A DNA stretch of 16,634 bases from Myxococcales bacterium (GCA_003153055.1 PMBV01000316.1:1-16634), one strand, 5' to 3'. Shown: positions 7,416 to 15,184, counted from the first letter of the stretch. Notes: generated from the letters alone by a model not told the origin. Program-made: numbers and translations.

Positions 7416-8687
7416 ATGCGCCACGACCCCTTCGAGCTCGGGTCCGTCATCGCGGGGAAATACCGCCTCGACGGCTTCCTCGCCTCCGGTGGCATGGGCG
7501 CCGTCTTCCAGGCCACCAACATCACCATTGGCCGCAAAGTCGCCCTGAAGCTCCTCACCCGCTCCATCGCCGACCGCCCCGACGTCAAGCGCCGCTTCCG
7601 GCTCGAGGCCCAAGCCGCCGCCGTCATCGCCCACCCTGGCATCGTCGACGTCCTCGACATGGGAGAGACCGAAGGCGGCCAACCCTTCATCGTCATGGAG
7701 CTCCTCGAAGGTGCCTCCCTCCGCGCGCTCTTGAAACGCTTGGGCCCCTTCACCGCCGCCCAGGCCGTCGCCGTCATTGACCCAGTGCTCGACGCCCTCG
7801 CCGCGGCCCACGACGCGGGCGTCATTCACCGCGACGTCAAGCCGGCCAACATCTTCGTGTGCCTCCGGCCCCAGCGCGCCATCAAGCTCCTCGACTTCGG
7901 CGTCTCCCGCTTCGAAGGCAGCACCGGCCTCACCAACACCGGCACCACCCTCGGCACCCCCAAGTACATGTCACCCGAGCAGGTCCTCGGCGAGAAAGGC
8001 CTGGGCCCTGCCGCCGACCTCTACTCGGTGGGCGCGGTGCTCTACCACCTCCTCACCGGGCACCCGCCCTTCGAGGCCGACTCCGACATCGGGACCCTCG
8101 CCCGAACCTTGACCGCCCAGCACCAACCGCTCGGCGAGGCGAGGCCAGACCTCGACCCGACCTTCTGCAGAGAAATCGACCGCCTCCTCGCCCGCGCGCC
8201 CACCGAGCGACCCCGCGACGCCAGGGAATTGCGCGCCACCCTCGCGAGCCTCGTGCCACGGAGAGACGACGACACCCTGTACACCGCGGCCGCGGCCGAG
8301 GCGCAGGCCACCACGACTCCGCCACGGGCCACGCCCCACCCTCCATCCCGCCCCTTCACTCCCGCCCCCTTCGGCGTCTCCGCCTCACTCCGACCGCGCG
8401 AGGCCCCCCCACCGCTCCCGCGTCGGCGAGTCGCCGCGGTCATCATCGTCGCCCTGCTCCTGGGCGCCGGCCTCGCCGCGTGGCTCCGCGCCCAACGACA
8501 ACCCCGCGCCCCCACTCCGCCGCAGGTGACAGCCGAAGCCATCGAGGCTCCCGCGCCCGCCCCTCAGCCGATCGACCTGGTACCCGTCACACCTACGTCC
8601 ACCTCCCTCGACGCGGGCCGCGCCGTCACCGCCCCCAAGCGACGCCCCAGCGGCCTCAACATTCAGGAGCGCAACCCCTACCAATAG
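7416..8687 (+). CDS. Transmembrane Hanks-type serine/threonine protein kinase
   Basis: About 423 residues. The kinase domain covers about 15-280, with glycine loop ASGGMGAV (23-30), ATP-anchoring Lys45 in VALK, Glu64 in helix C, catalytic loop HRDVKPAN (138-145), DFG (160-162), activation segment Thr-rich between them, and GTPKYMSPEQ (180-189). All catalytic residues are intact, so it should be active. A Pro/Ala/Thr-rich juxtamembrane linker (about 291-337) leads to a single membrane helix (about 339-357). The C-terminal ~65 residues outside the membrane are Pro/Thr-rich with no sensor domain such as PASTA. It is a membrane signalling kinase typical of myxobacteria, and the partners may be the two downstream genes. 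A TATGGT box lies 9 nt before the ATG and there is no Shine-Dalgarno sequence. Confidence 0.96.
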   Translation: MRHDPFELGSVIAGKYRLDGFLASGGMGAVFQATNITIGRKVALKLLTRSIADRPDVKRRFRLEAQAAAVIAHPGIVDVLDMGETEGGQPFIVMELLEGASLRALLKRLGPFTAAQAVAVIDPVLDALAAAHDAGVIHRDVKPANIFVCLRPQRAIKLLDFGVSRFEGSTGLTNTGTTLGTPKYMSPEQVLGEKGLGPAADLYSVGAVLYHLLTGHPPFEADSDIGTLARTLTAQHQPLGEARPDLDPTFCREIDRLLARAPTERPRDARELRATLASLVPRRDDDTLYTAAAAEAQATTTPPRATPHPPSRPFTPAPFGVSASLRPREAPPPLPRRRVAAVIIVALLLGAGLAAWLRAQRQPRAPTPPQVTAEAIEAPAPAPQPIDLVPVTPTSTSLDAGRAVTAPKRRPSGLNIQERNPYQ

Positions 8688-8709
8688 CGACCGAGAACCC
8701 GACGCTCGC

Positions 8710-8715
8710 TACAAT
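8710..8715 (+). promoter_or_regulatory. Candidate -10 box TACAAT 6 nt upstream of the TPR/PEGA gene
   Basis: TACAAT fits the TANNNT -10 pattern and ends 6 nt before the GTG start at 8722, so transcription would begin at or next to the start codon. An ATG within it at 8714 is in a different frame and opens nothing sensible. The kinase stop is only 34 bp upstream, so this could be an internal promoter of the cassette. No good -35 match is visible. Confidence 0.35.
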
Positions 8716-8721
8716 GGGCGG

Positions 8722-9864
8722 GTGGACTGTCTCGTAGTCGTGTTGTCGGCAGCAGTGGCGTTGACCCCCGGAGCACCCGACGACTCGCGAGCCACCGCCA
8801 AGAAGGTCGCGGCCACCCACTACCAGCGCGGGGTCGCCCTCTACAAAGAGACGGACTACCCCGCCGCGCTCGCCGAGTTCCGCGCCGCCTACGAGGCGCT
8901 CCCCCACTGGGAGGTGCTCTTCAACATCGGCCTGTGTGAGCGAAGACTGTTCAAGTACGGGCCCGCGCTCACCTCGCTCAACCGCTACCTCTCCGAAGGC
9001 GGAGCTCGCGTGCCGAGAGACCGACGCACCGCGGTCGCCCAGGAGCTGGAGCAGATTCGCGGGCTCACCGCCTCGGTGACCATCGAGGTCGACGGTCCAC
9101 CAGCCGCCCTCTTCATCGACCAGGAGCCCTACGGCGAAACCCCTCTGCCACAGGCCGTGCCCCTGGGCTCCGGGAGACACCTCGTGCGAGCCGAACGCGA
9201 AGGCCACGTGCCCGACGAAAAGACCATCGACGTGGTGTCGGGGCGAGACCAAGCGCTGAGGCTCGCTCCCCGCTCACTCACCGAGCCTGTGAAAGTGACG
9301 GTCGAGACACAACCCGCGGGAGCGATGGTACGCGCCGACGGCGCAGCTCCCGTGGCTGGCCCGACGACGCTGGTGCTCAACCCCGGCACCCACGAGGTGC
9401 TGGTGAACGCCGACGGCTTCGCCCCACTTCGCACCGACGTCATCGTGCAACCGGGTGAGCCGCGTACGGTGACGGTGGTGCTGGTGCCACTGCCCTCGGC
9501 ACCGGCACTGACGGTGACGCCCAAGCAGCTCCCCGTGCTGGGGGTGTTGCTCTTGGCTGGCGGCGTCATCGCGGGCGGGCTGGGCCTGTACTTCGGGCTC
9601 GAAGCGCAGGCGCAGGGCCAGAAGGTGACCAGCCTCTCGGCGTCCGGGGGCACCTGGGACGACCGCTGGGCGGCGATCGAAGCCCAGGGTCGCCGTGACT
9701 CCGCCCTCGCGTGGGCCTTGCTCGCGACGGGGACCGCGGCTGCCATCGCCGGCGTCACGGTGATGGTGCTCTCCTTGGCGCGCACCGCCGAAACGCCCAA
9801 GTCCTCGCTCATCGTGGTGCCCGGACCCAACGGAGCCCTCGCCACGTGGACGGTGCTCTTTTGA
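8722..9864 (+). CDS. TPR and PEGA domain membrane protein
   Basis: About 380 residues starting at GTG. A short hydrophobic N-terminus (2-17) looks like a signal peptide or anchor but lacks a positive n-region. Residues about 29-92 form TPR-like helices (HYQRGVALYKETDYPAAL, EFRAAYEALPHWEVLFNIGLCE). Two PEGA-like beta domains follow, about 119-182 (IEVDGPPAALFIDQEPYGETPL) and 190-256 (VTVETQPAGAMVRADG). There are two membrane helices, about 271-293 and 327-353, and a short tail. PEGA domains are predicted surface or envelope beta modules found in myxobacterial proteins associated with Ser/Thr kinases, so it may be the kinase's envelope partner (inference). The downstream lipoprotein gene overlaps its 3' end. 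An orthologous function is not known. Confidence 0.85.
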   Translation: MDCLVVVLSAAVALTPGAPDDSRATAKKVAATHYQRGVALYKETDYPAALAEFRAAYEALPHWEVLFNIGLCERRLFKYGPALTSLNRYLSEGGARVPRDRRTAVAQELEQIRGLTASVTIEVDGPPAALFIDQEPYGETPLPQAVPLGSGRHLVRAEREGHVPDEKTIDVVSGRDQALRLAPRSLTEPVKVTVETQPAGAMVRADGAAPVAGPTTLVLNPGTHEVLVNADGFAPLRTDVIVQPGEPRTVTVVLVPLPSAPALTVTPKQLPVLGVLLLAGGVIAGGLGLYFGLEAQAQGQKVTSLSASGGTWDDRWAAIEAQGRRDSALAWALLATGTAAAIAGVTVMVLSLARTAETPKSSLIVVPGPNGALATWTVLF

Positions 9865-11237
9865 GACGCTGGTGCCTCGCCTGGCTCGCCGTCGGTGCCT
9901 TGGGTTGCAGCTTCTACGCGCCCGAGCTCGGCGACTGCACCCTCAAGTGCTCGGCCAGCGCCGAGTGCCCTGAGAACATGACCTGTCGCGGCGGCGTCTG
10001 CCGGAGCGGCACCTCGACGGCCGGGTGTGGATGCGTGCCGGGCGACACCCAGACCTGCGGAACCAACGTGGGCGAGTGCCGAGTGGGGACCCAGACGTGC
10101 CGAGCGGGCGGAGTGTGGAGCGAGTGTACCGGCGGCGTCGGCCCCTCCGCCGAGGTCTGCGACGGCAAGGACAACGACTGCGATGGCCTCATCGACCTGG
10201 GCCCCGTCGTCGAGCTGGCGAGCGATCTCTCGTCGACCTGGCGACTCCATGGCTGGGACGCTGGCTACGCTCTGGTGCACACGCGAGCCGCCGGCGGAGC
10301 CGAGGAGCTGGTCGTCACCTGGCTCAACCGCTCGCTCAGTCCACTGGCGACGTCAGCCCCGCTCCGCAGCGGCCCGACGGCCGACGCCGTCACCGCCTCG
10401 GTGGGGTCGACCATCTTCGCGGCCTTCGCCACCGAAGACGGAGGCCTCTCGGTGCTGAGCGCCACCCCCGCTGGGAGCCAGACCCCCTTCGAGCCAGTTC
10501 CCCAGGCTGGGCGGCCACTGAAGCTGCACCTCGGAGCCTCCCAGCTGCTGGTGGCCAATTGGATGACCACCGCCACCAGCACCGCGTCGCCTCACCCACG
10601 CCTCGCCCGCTGGAACCTCGACGGCACCCTCCAGCAGGTGGTGGACCTCGACGTCGTCGACGGAGGCCGCCTCGGGGTGAGCCCCTACGGTTGCAACCTC
10701 TCGGTGCAGGGCCACTACAGCATCTACCTCGCCGACCCGTCGGCCGCGACTCAACGGCGCATCGTTCAGGACACCCGCACCCTCGAGGTCTTGCGGACCG
10801 ACGCCCCCTACTTCGGTGAGTCTTTCGCCAAGGTCATCGAGCAGCCTAGCGGCGCCATCAGCAGCACCTACACCTACGCCAACGTCGGCCAGACCTGGAG
10901 CGGCGTGTACTTCAATCCGGACCTCCTGGGGACGGTGGCCGAGAAGGTGCTCGCCGAGTCGCACGCCGACTCGACCGTGTGGGGCGACTCCGACGCGACG
11001 CTCGACGCCGATGGGCACATCGCCATCGTCTACATGGACCGAGCGGCCGGCCGCCTGGTGCTCGCTCGCTCCGTCGGCGGTGGAGCGCTGGCCGCGAATC
11101 CGAACACCGTCACCCTCGAGCCCGGGAGCGGCTACGGCTCGCCACGCCTGGCCCAGTCAGGCAATGACGCGATGCTCGGCCTCGCCTGGGCGACCGGCTC
11201 GCACATCTCCGCCCGCCGGGTGTGCGGGGCGAAGTAG
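9846..11237 (+). CDS. MopE-like Cys-rich lipoprotein with C-terminal beta-propeller-like region
   Basis: About 463 residues from the GTG at 9846, with a GGAG 10 nt upstream; a TTG at 9861 overlapping the previous stop as TTGA is the alternative. Arg-Arg then a hydrophobic run ends in ALGC (Cys21), a lipobox. Residues about 30-117 are Cys-rich and follow the GxC..GxxxC..G.W..C.G pattern that ends in the Asp-rich CDGKDNDCDGLID (105-117), the motif of MopE-type putative metal-binding repeats abundant in myxobacterial outer-surface proteins. The remaining ~340 residues have repeated beta-strand-like units (TIFAAFATEDGGLSVL, HIAIVYMDRAAGRLVLARS) suggesting a propeller. It is likely an outer-membrane lipoprotein binding a metal or ligand. 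It overlaps the TPR/PEGA gene by 19 bp. Confidence 0.85.
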   Translation: MDGALLRRWCLAWLAVGALGCSFYAPELGDCTLKCSASAECPENMTCRGGVCRSGTSTAGCGCVPGDTQTCGTNVGECRVGTQTCRAGGVWSECTGGVGPSAEVCDGKDNDCDGLIDLGPVVELASDLSSTWRLHGWDAGYALVHTRAAGGAEELVVTWLNRSLSPLATSAPLRSGPTADAVTASVGSTIFAAFATEDGGLSVLSATPAGSQTPFEPVPQAGRPLKLHLGASQLLVANWMTTATSTASPHPRLARWNLDGTLQQVVDLDVVDGGRLGVSPYGCNLSVQGHYSIYLADPSAATQRRIVQDTRTLEVLRTDAPYFGESFAKVIEQPSGAISSTYTYANVGQTWSGVYFNPDLLGTVAEKVLAESHADSTVWGDSDATLDADGHIAIVYMDRAAGRLVLARSVGGGALAANPNTVTLEPGSGYGSPRLAQSGNDAMLGLAWATGSHISARRVCGAK

Positions 11238-11438
11238 GGGCTGGGCCTCGAGGTGACCGGGCCGCGATGGAGCCTGACCCCGGGGCTGGACGATCAGCTC
11301 CTCCGCGCCACGGCTCGGGTGCTCGAGCGTGCGGTCGCGATGGCAGGGTCCCAGGGACGAGGGTCGCCAGGAACGTCACCAATGGTTTCATCGGACCGTC
11401 CACGTCGCCCAGATTGGGCATCGGCCATGGCTGCCCGC

Positions 11439-12614
11439 TCAGCCGGCCATACGAGCCGTCAGCGTGACCTCGTCGCGATCATGGTACAGCTGGCGGATCG
11501 CCACATGCCGCCACCCGGCCCCCTCGAGAATCCCACGCACCGCCGCCACCACCGGCAGCTTGTCCTTCATCGGCAGCTTGATGTTCGAGACGACGTGCAG
11601 GGCCCACCGCCGCCGCCCCCACTTGCCCAGGAGCTGCGCCACCTCCAGCGGTCGCCAGGCCATGTCACAGAACAACCAATCCACCGGCTCCTCGGGCGCG
11701 AAGTCAAAGGCGCTCAGGGTGATGTGCCGCACCTTCGGGTGCTTCTGGAGGTCCGGCGCCAACTGCCCCGGGTCGATGCTCAACACCCTCGCGCCGCGCT
11801 CCACGAGGCGCCGGGTCCACCCACCGGGAGCGCTCCCGAGATCGACACAGTGCTCCCCGCGGCCGGGAGAGATTCCGTACCACTCGAGGGCCTCGTCAAG
11901 CTTCATCGCCGCACGCGACGGCGCGTCTTGGGTGCGCTTCATTCGCATCCGTCCGCCAGGCGACAGGCTCACGGCCTCTCGGGCACGAACCTGGCCCACC
12001 GCCGCCACGCCCTCGCCCAACAGGCAGACCTGCCCGAGCCACGCCCCCGTCTCCCGAGCCGCCCAGCCGTTCGCGGGGTCGACCTCGCCTCGCCGGGACC
12101 GCAGCACCTCCACGGTGCCTTTCCAGACTGTGCACCGCCCAGCCCTTGCGTTCCCCGCGTCGGTGTCGGGGCTCCACACCTGAACCAGCGTCGGCTCGCC
12201 AGGGAGCACCTCGACGACCTCCTCCGGCGTGGACACCACGTGTGACACCGGGAAGCCCATGCGCGCGAAGGTCGGCACCCGCGCCGGCTGAGCTCCAGAC
12301 GCCACCAGCGCCGCGCCCAGCATCGCCGGCCGAGCCCGTGCCCAGGCCAGCTCCTCGAAGAGCTGCGGCTCGAAACCGGCCCGGCACGTCCACAGCCACT
12401 GACCCGGCTCTGGCGCCAGCGTCTCAGAGGGAACCGGAGCCGGCTTGACCCGTGGGGGCAGCCTCACCTTCGGCGTGCTCGGAGGCCCAACGGGTCGCTC
12501 CGGGCGATGCTCACGCTTCTCTTTTCGGTGCCCCTTGCGCAGGCCCAGGCGCGTGTCGGTCATACGCGCGCCCGTGGAATGCTCACCCTTCTCTTTTCGG
12601 TGCCCCTTGCGCAT
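11439..12614 (-). CDS. rlmM: RlmM-like 23S rRNA 2'-O-methyltransferase
   Basis: Related to RlmM, which methylates the 2'-OH of C2498 in 23S rRNA using SAM. The conserved part starts near residue 71 (WLWTCRAGFEPQLFEEL, a THUMP-like N-terminal domain). The Rossmann methyltransferase follows: PSRAAMKLDEA, SAM motif DLGSAPGGW (258-266), CDMAWRP and SNIKLPMK. The K-D-K-E catalytic tetrad can be placed at Lys238, Asp317, Lys346 and Glu382. The first ~68 residues are Arg/Lys/Pro-rich, contain the repeated peptide RKGHRKEK twice and are not conserved in the family; they are encoded by a 35-bp direct repeat, so the true start could be the ATG at 12563 or later. It lies 15 bp after the ATPase gene. Being a divergent member, its exact target base is inferred. 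Confidence 0.82.
   Translation of the reverse strand: MRKGHRKEKGEHSTGARMTDTRLGLRKGHRKEKREHRPERPVGPPSTPKVRLPPRVKPAPVPSETLAPEPGQWLWTCRAGFEPQLFEELAWARARPAMLGAALVASGAQPARVPTFARMGFPVSHVVSTPEEVVEVLPGEPTLVQVWSPDTDAGNARAGRCTVWKGTVEVLRSRRGEVDPANGWAARETGAWLGQVCLLGEGVAAVGQVRAREAVSLSPGGRMRMKRTQDAPSRAAMKLDEALEWYGISPGRGEHCVDLGSAPGGWTRRLVERGARVLSIDPGQLAPDLQKHPKVRHITLSAFDFAPEEPVDWLFCDMAWRPLEVAQLLGKWGRRRWALHVVSNIKLPMKDKLPVVAAVRGILEGAGWRHVAIRQLYHDRDEVTLTARMAG
12507..12541. repeat. 35-bp direct repeat, copy A (1 mismatch to copy B)
   Basis: The sequence is identical to 12579-12613 except for one base (ACG versus ACC in the first part), at a period of exactly 72 bp. On the minus strand it encodes LRKGHRKEKREH within the rlmM-like frame. 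On the plus strand it reads MLTLLFSVPLA. No further copy was found in the window. Confidence 0.9.
12579..12613. repeat. 35-bp direct repeat, copy B at the 5' end of the rlmM-like gene
   Basis: Second copy, 72 bp from copy A, covering the proposed ATG at 12614 and encoding MRKGHRKEKGEH on the minus strand. The 72-bp period equals 24 codons, so both copies are in the same frame. It could be a tandem duplication of the gene start or a dispersed repeat inserted next to it. Confidence 0.9.
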
Positions 12615-12629
12615 CTCTGGCGGCTGGCC

Positions 12630-13697
12630 TCAGCCCTCCACCGACACCTTGATGTCTCCGTCGGCCAACCCCTGGGCGATGCCCTCCATCAGCCCCGAGG
12701 TGATGGCCGTGCCCTCCTCGGTGTTGGCGATCCACCCGGCAGCCTCGAGGCGGGCCAGGGCGTCTTCGGTGGCCTCGCCCTCCTTCCCCGCCGACAGCAG
12801 CTCCATCACCGTGCGCTCCTCCGCGTTCATCGCCGTCACCAAGATGCGCAAATACGTCTCGATGAGCGTCGCGCCTTCTTCGTTCTCTCCCAGTACGTCG
12901 AGGCTGACCAGCTCGTCGATGGCCTGGGGCCCGATGGTCCCGGTGAAACCGGGCGCCAGCTTCGACGCGGCCACGGAGCACAGCGTGAAGAGCTCCCACG
13001 GGCGATTGCCGGTCACCTCGGCCAGCGCCCCCAGCGCCTCGTTCTCGAAGGTCACACCCAAGGCCTGGGCGGGCGTGTTGACCAGGTGCACCAGCTCGTC
13101 GTCGGCGATGGGGCCGAGCATCACGGTGGTGACCAGCGGCCGAGCCACGACGAGCGACTCGAAGAGGGCGTCCATGTCGCGGTGCCGGTGACACACCACC
13201 ACCACCTTGACGTTCTTCGGGGTGGTGAGGAGCGCCTCGATGACCTGCGTGGCCCCAGCGACGCCCAGCCTATTCAAGGCGATGAGCTCGTCGAACCCGA
13301 CGAAGAGCGGCGCGGCCAGCTCTCCCAACACCTGGAGCGGCGCCTTGGGGTCGGCCTTGAGCTCGGTGGCCCCGACGCGGGCGAGGAAGTCGTTCACCTT
13401 GGCGGTCACCCGCCCGAGCACGGCCTCCACGCTCTGAGGCACGCCGTCTTCGCGGTCAGGGTCTCTCAGGTCGAGCACGAAGGCCGCCCCCGAGGTTCGC
13501 TCACAGGCGCGCTTCAGCACGCCCTTCATCAGCGTCGTCTTCCCAATGCGCCAGAAGCCGCGAATGCACACCTGATGACCGCCGGTCAACTGGGCGGCCA
13601 GCGTGTCCTCCAGGGTGGTGCGCACTCTCAGCTCGTCGGGCAGCTCATACAGCGCGTCGAGGTAGCGCTCGGCCAGCGGGTGGAGCTCTGAAGCCAT
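12630..13697 (-). CDS. AAA/STAND-like P-loop ATPase
   Basis: About 355 residues. The P-loop GFWRIGKT is at 47-54, with the preceding element RVRTTLEDTLAAQL typical of archaeal-ATPase-like AAA proteins (COG1672 type) that bind a loaded ring of nucleotides. Walker B PLFVGFDEL is at 130-138 (Asp136, Glu137), and VVVVCHRHRD (165-174) is the sensor strand. LGPIADDEL and the helical GNRPWELFTLCSVA stretch mark the lid. The C-terminal ~100 residues look like a winged-helix module (EERTVMELLSAGKEGEATED then LEAAGWIAN). Such proteins are often regulatory or chaperone-like switches; the partner is unknown. The ATG at 13697 has an AAGAGGG about 7 nt upstream. It lies 33 bp after the peptidase stop and 15 bp before the rlmM-like start. 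Confidence 0.85.
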   Translation of the reverse strand: MASELHPLAERYLDALYELPDELRVRTTLEDTLAAQLTGGHQVCIRGFWRIGKTTLMKGVLKRACERTSGAAFVLDLRDPDREDGVPQSVEAVLGRVTAKVNDFLARVGATELKADPKAPLQVLGELAAPLFVGFDELIALNRLGVAGATQVIEALLTTPKNVKVVVVCHRHRDMDALFESLVVARPLVTTVMLGPIADDELVHLVNTPAQALGVTFENEALGALAEVTGNRPWELFTLCSVAASKLAPGFTGTIGPQAIDELVSLDVLGENEEGATLIETYLRILVTAMNAEERTVMELLSAGKEGEATEDALARLEAAGWIANTEEGTAITSGLMEGIAQGLADGDIKVSVEG

Positions 13698-13730
13698 GAT
13701 CCGTCCCTCTTACCCGAAACCACCGTGACT

Positions 13731-14342
13731 TCAACGCGTGGCGGTGGCCTTCGTCTTCATTCGCACGATGCCCTCGAAGAGGTGCTTCTCGGTGTACAGC
13801 GCCCGGTGCGAAGCCCGCTCCCCGGGGAGCCAGCTCTGGGGCTTCTCGAGCCACTGCATCACCCGCACCTCTCCGTCATAGGTGAAAGGGGCGAGGACTT
13901 CGGGCGGGAGCGTCTTCCAGCACCGCCGCTCCACCGGCCGGAAGGTCGACTCGAAGCCCTCTCCCGCCTCGGAGTGCCGCCGCTTGTGGTCCAGCGTGCC
14001 GTCGAACTGCACCGCGATGTGGAACAGCTCGTGCAGCACGGTCGCCACCCGCTGCCTGGGGGTCGAGCGCCTGAAGAACAGCGGCCTCAAGGTGATGCTG
14101 TAGAGCATGCGCTGGCCGTGCATCTTCACCATCGGCTTCTTGCGCCCGATGGAATCTTCCCGGCGCCCGTTGCTGAAGCAGAGGGGCTTCGCGGTGCCGC
14201 GCGAGGCCCGGCGAGCCTCTCCGCCCACCACCACCACCCGGCTGGGGTCGATGTGCCGGTACTCCTCGGTCGTGCGCACGACGTGCTCGATGAGGGCGCG
14301 CACCGCCAAAGTGAAGTCGGGACGCCGACGCAACGTCGCCAC
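13731..14342 (-). CDS. Putative HExxH zinc metallopeptidase
   Basis: About 203 residues from the GTG at 14342. VATVLHELFHIAVQFDG carries the HExxH zinc motif (HELFH at about 104-108), with HSEAGEGFE about 15 residues later as a candidate for the third ligand. Upstream, EYRHIDPSRVVVVGGEARRASRGT resembles the N-terminal part of the 'putative metallopeptidase' proteins of the DUF2342/SprT-like broad group, but I cannot assign the family precisely. A longer frame is open upstream to 14444 (GTG) and beyond, into aat, but that part has poor codon bias, so the GTG at 14342 is chosen; a TAGAAT box lies 8 nt before it. It is the first gene of the peptidase/ATPase/rRNA methyltransferase set. The substrate is unknown. 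Confidence 0.7.
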   Translation of the reverse strand: MATLRRRPDFTLAVRALIEHVVRTTEEYRHIDPSRVVVVGGEARRASRGTAKPLCFSNGRREDSIGRKKPMVKMHGQRMLYSITLRPLFFRRSTPRQRVATVLHELFHIAVQFDGTLDHKRRHSEAGEGFESTFRPVERRCWKTLPPEVLAPFTYDGEVRVMQWLEKPQSWLPGERASHRALYTEKHLFEGIVRMKTKATATR

Positions 14343-14350
14343 GGGGGCGG

Positions 14351-14356
14351 ATTCTA
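14351..14356 (-). promoter_or_regulatory. Candidate -10 box TAGAAT 8 nt upstream of the metallopeptidase GTG
   Basis: TAGAAT fits TANNNT and lies 8 nt from the chosen start, with no Shine-Dalgarno in between (CCGCCCCC). It resembles the arrangement at the kinase and TPR/PEGA genes. It would drive the three-gene operon. No convincing -35 element is visible. Confidence 0.35.
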
Positions 14357-14420
14357 CGCCCAGCTCCGCTGAGACACGAGAAATCGAGCAAACAAAGGGC
14401 CTTCGCGCCTCGAAGTGCGT

Positions 14421-14448
14421 CAGAGTGAACCCGACGGGGTACACTCTG
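14421..14448. promoter_or_regulatory. Inverted repeat CAGAGTG-14 nt-CACTCTG in the aat/metallopeptidase divergent gap
   Basis: A perfect 7-bp dyad with a 14-nt spacer lies in the 140-bp gap between the two divergent genes. The right arm overlaps TACACT (14440-14445), a -10-like hexamer oriented towards aat. It could be an operator for a dimeric repressor or an RNA hairpin in the aat leader. Chance occurrence cannot be excluded. Confidence 0.35.
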
Positions 14449-14482
14449 GCTCGGTGTATTGGCCGGAAGCTCTCGTTCACTG

Positions 14483-15184
14483 ATGCGTTTTCTAGGAACC
14501 GACCCGACCAACTTTCCGCCCGTCGACGAGGCCGACGAAGACGGGATCCTTGCGGTCGGAGGCGACCTTTCCCAGAAACGCCTGGTCGAGGCCTACCGGA
14601 GGGGCGTTTTCCCCTGGTACAGCGAGGGCCTCCCAGTGCTCTGGCACTGCCCCGACCCACGCTTCGTCCTCGAGGCCTCGAAGCTGCACGTATCGCGGAG
14701 CCTCCGAAAGGTGATGAACCGCGGGGTGTACGAGGTGCGCCTCGACACGGCCTTCGAGCAAGTCATCGACGGCTGCGCCAGAACCAAGCGGCCGGGGCAG
14801 CGGGGCACCTGGATAACCCGGGACATGCGCCGGGCCTACCTGGGCCTGTTCGACGCCGGGCTGGTGCACAGCGCCGAGGCCTGGAGCAATGGCGAGTTGG
14901 TGGGGGGCCTCTACGGCGTGTCGCTGGGCAGCGCCTTCTTCGGAGAGTCGATGTTCGCCCGGGCCGACGACGCCTCCAAGGTCGCCTTCGCCACGCTGGT
15001 GGAGTGGATGCGGAGCTGGGGCATCTCGCTCATCGACTGCCAGCAGGAGACCGCCCACCTGGCGCGCTTCGGTGCCGAGCCGTGGCCTCGACGTCGCTTC
15101 GTGGACGAGCTCGAACAGTGTATGCGCTCGCCCACCCGGCAGGAGCGCTGGACGCTCGAGACCCCGGGGCCAAAGGAGCCCTGA
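14483..15184 (+). CDS. aat: Leucyl/phenylalanyl-tRNA-protein transferase
   Basis: Transfers Leu or Phe from charged tRNA to the N-terminus of proteins beginning with Arg or Lys, marking them for ClpS/ClpAP in the bacterial N-degron pathway in the cytoplasm. About 233 residues, the usual length. The family signatures are intact: FPPVDEADEDGILAVGGDLS near the start, AYRRGVFPWYSEG, WHCPDPR, GTWITRDM, AYLGLFDAG, HSAEAW, GGLYGVSLGSAFFGESMF, ASKVAF and LIDCQQETAHLARFGAEP. The ATG at 14483 gives the standard start MRFLGTDPTNFPP; a TTG at 14459 would add an unconserved extension. The next gene begins directly after its stop. Dyad 14421-14448 lies in its upstream region. Confidence 0.97.
   Translation: MRFLGTDPTNFPPVDEADEDGILAVGGDLSQKRLVEAYRRGVFPWYSEGLPVLWHCPDPRFVLEASKLHVSRSLRKVMNRGVYEVRLDTAFEQVIDGCARTKRPGQRGTWITRDMRRAYLGLFDAGLVHSAEAWSNGELVGGLYGVSLGSAFFGESMFARADDASKVAFATLVEWMRSWGISLIDCQQETAHLARFGAEPWPRRRFVDELEQCMRSPTRQERWTLETPGPKEP

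Noticed and set aside
12507..13691. 394-residue plus-strand frame beginning MLTLLFSVPLAQAQA, like a signal peptide
   Set aside because: It is antisense to the ATPase gene, whose P-loop, Walker B and codon bias are clear; the rest of the plus-strand translation is His/Arg/Gly-rich shadow text.
14343..14660. Long N-terminal extension of the metallopeptidase frame
   Set aside because: It overlaps aat antisense, has a low-quality Arg-rich translation and poor third-position bias, so the internal GTG at 14342 was preferred.
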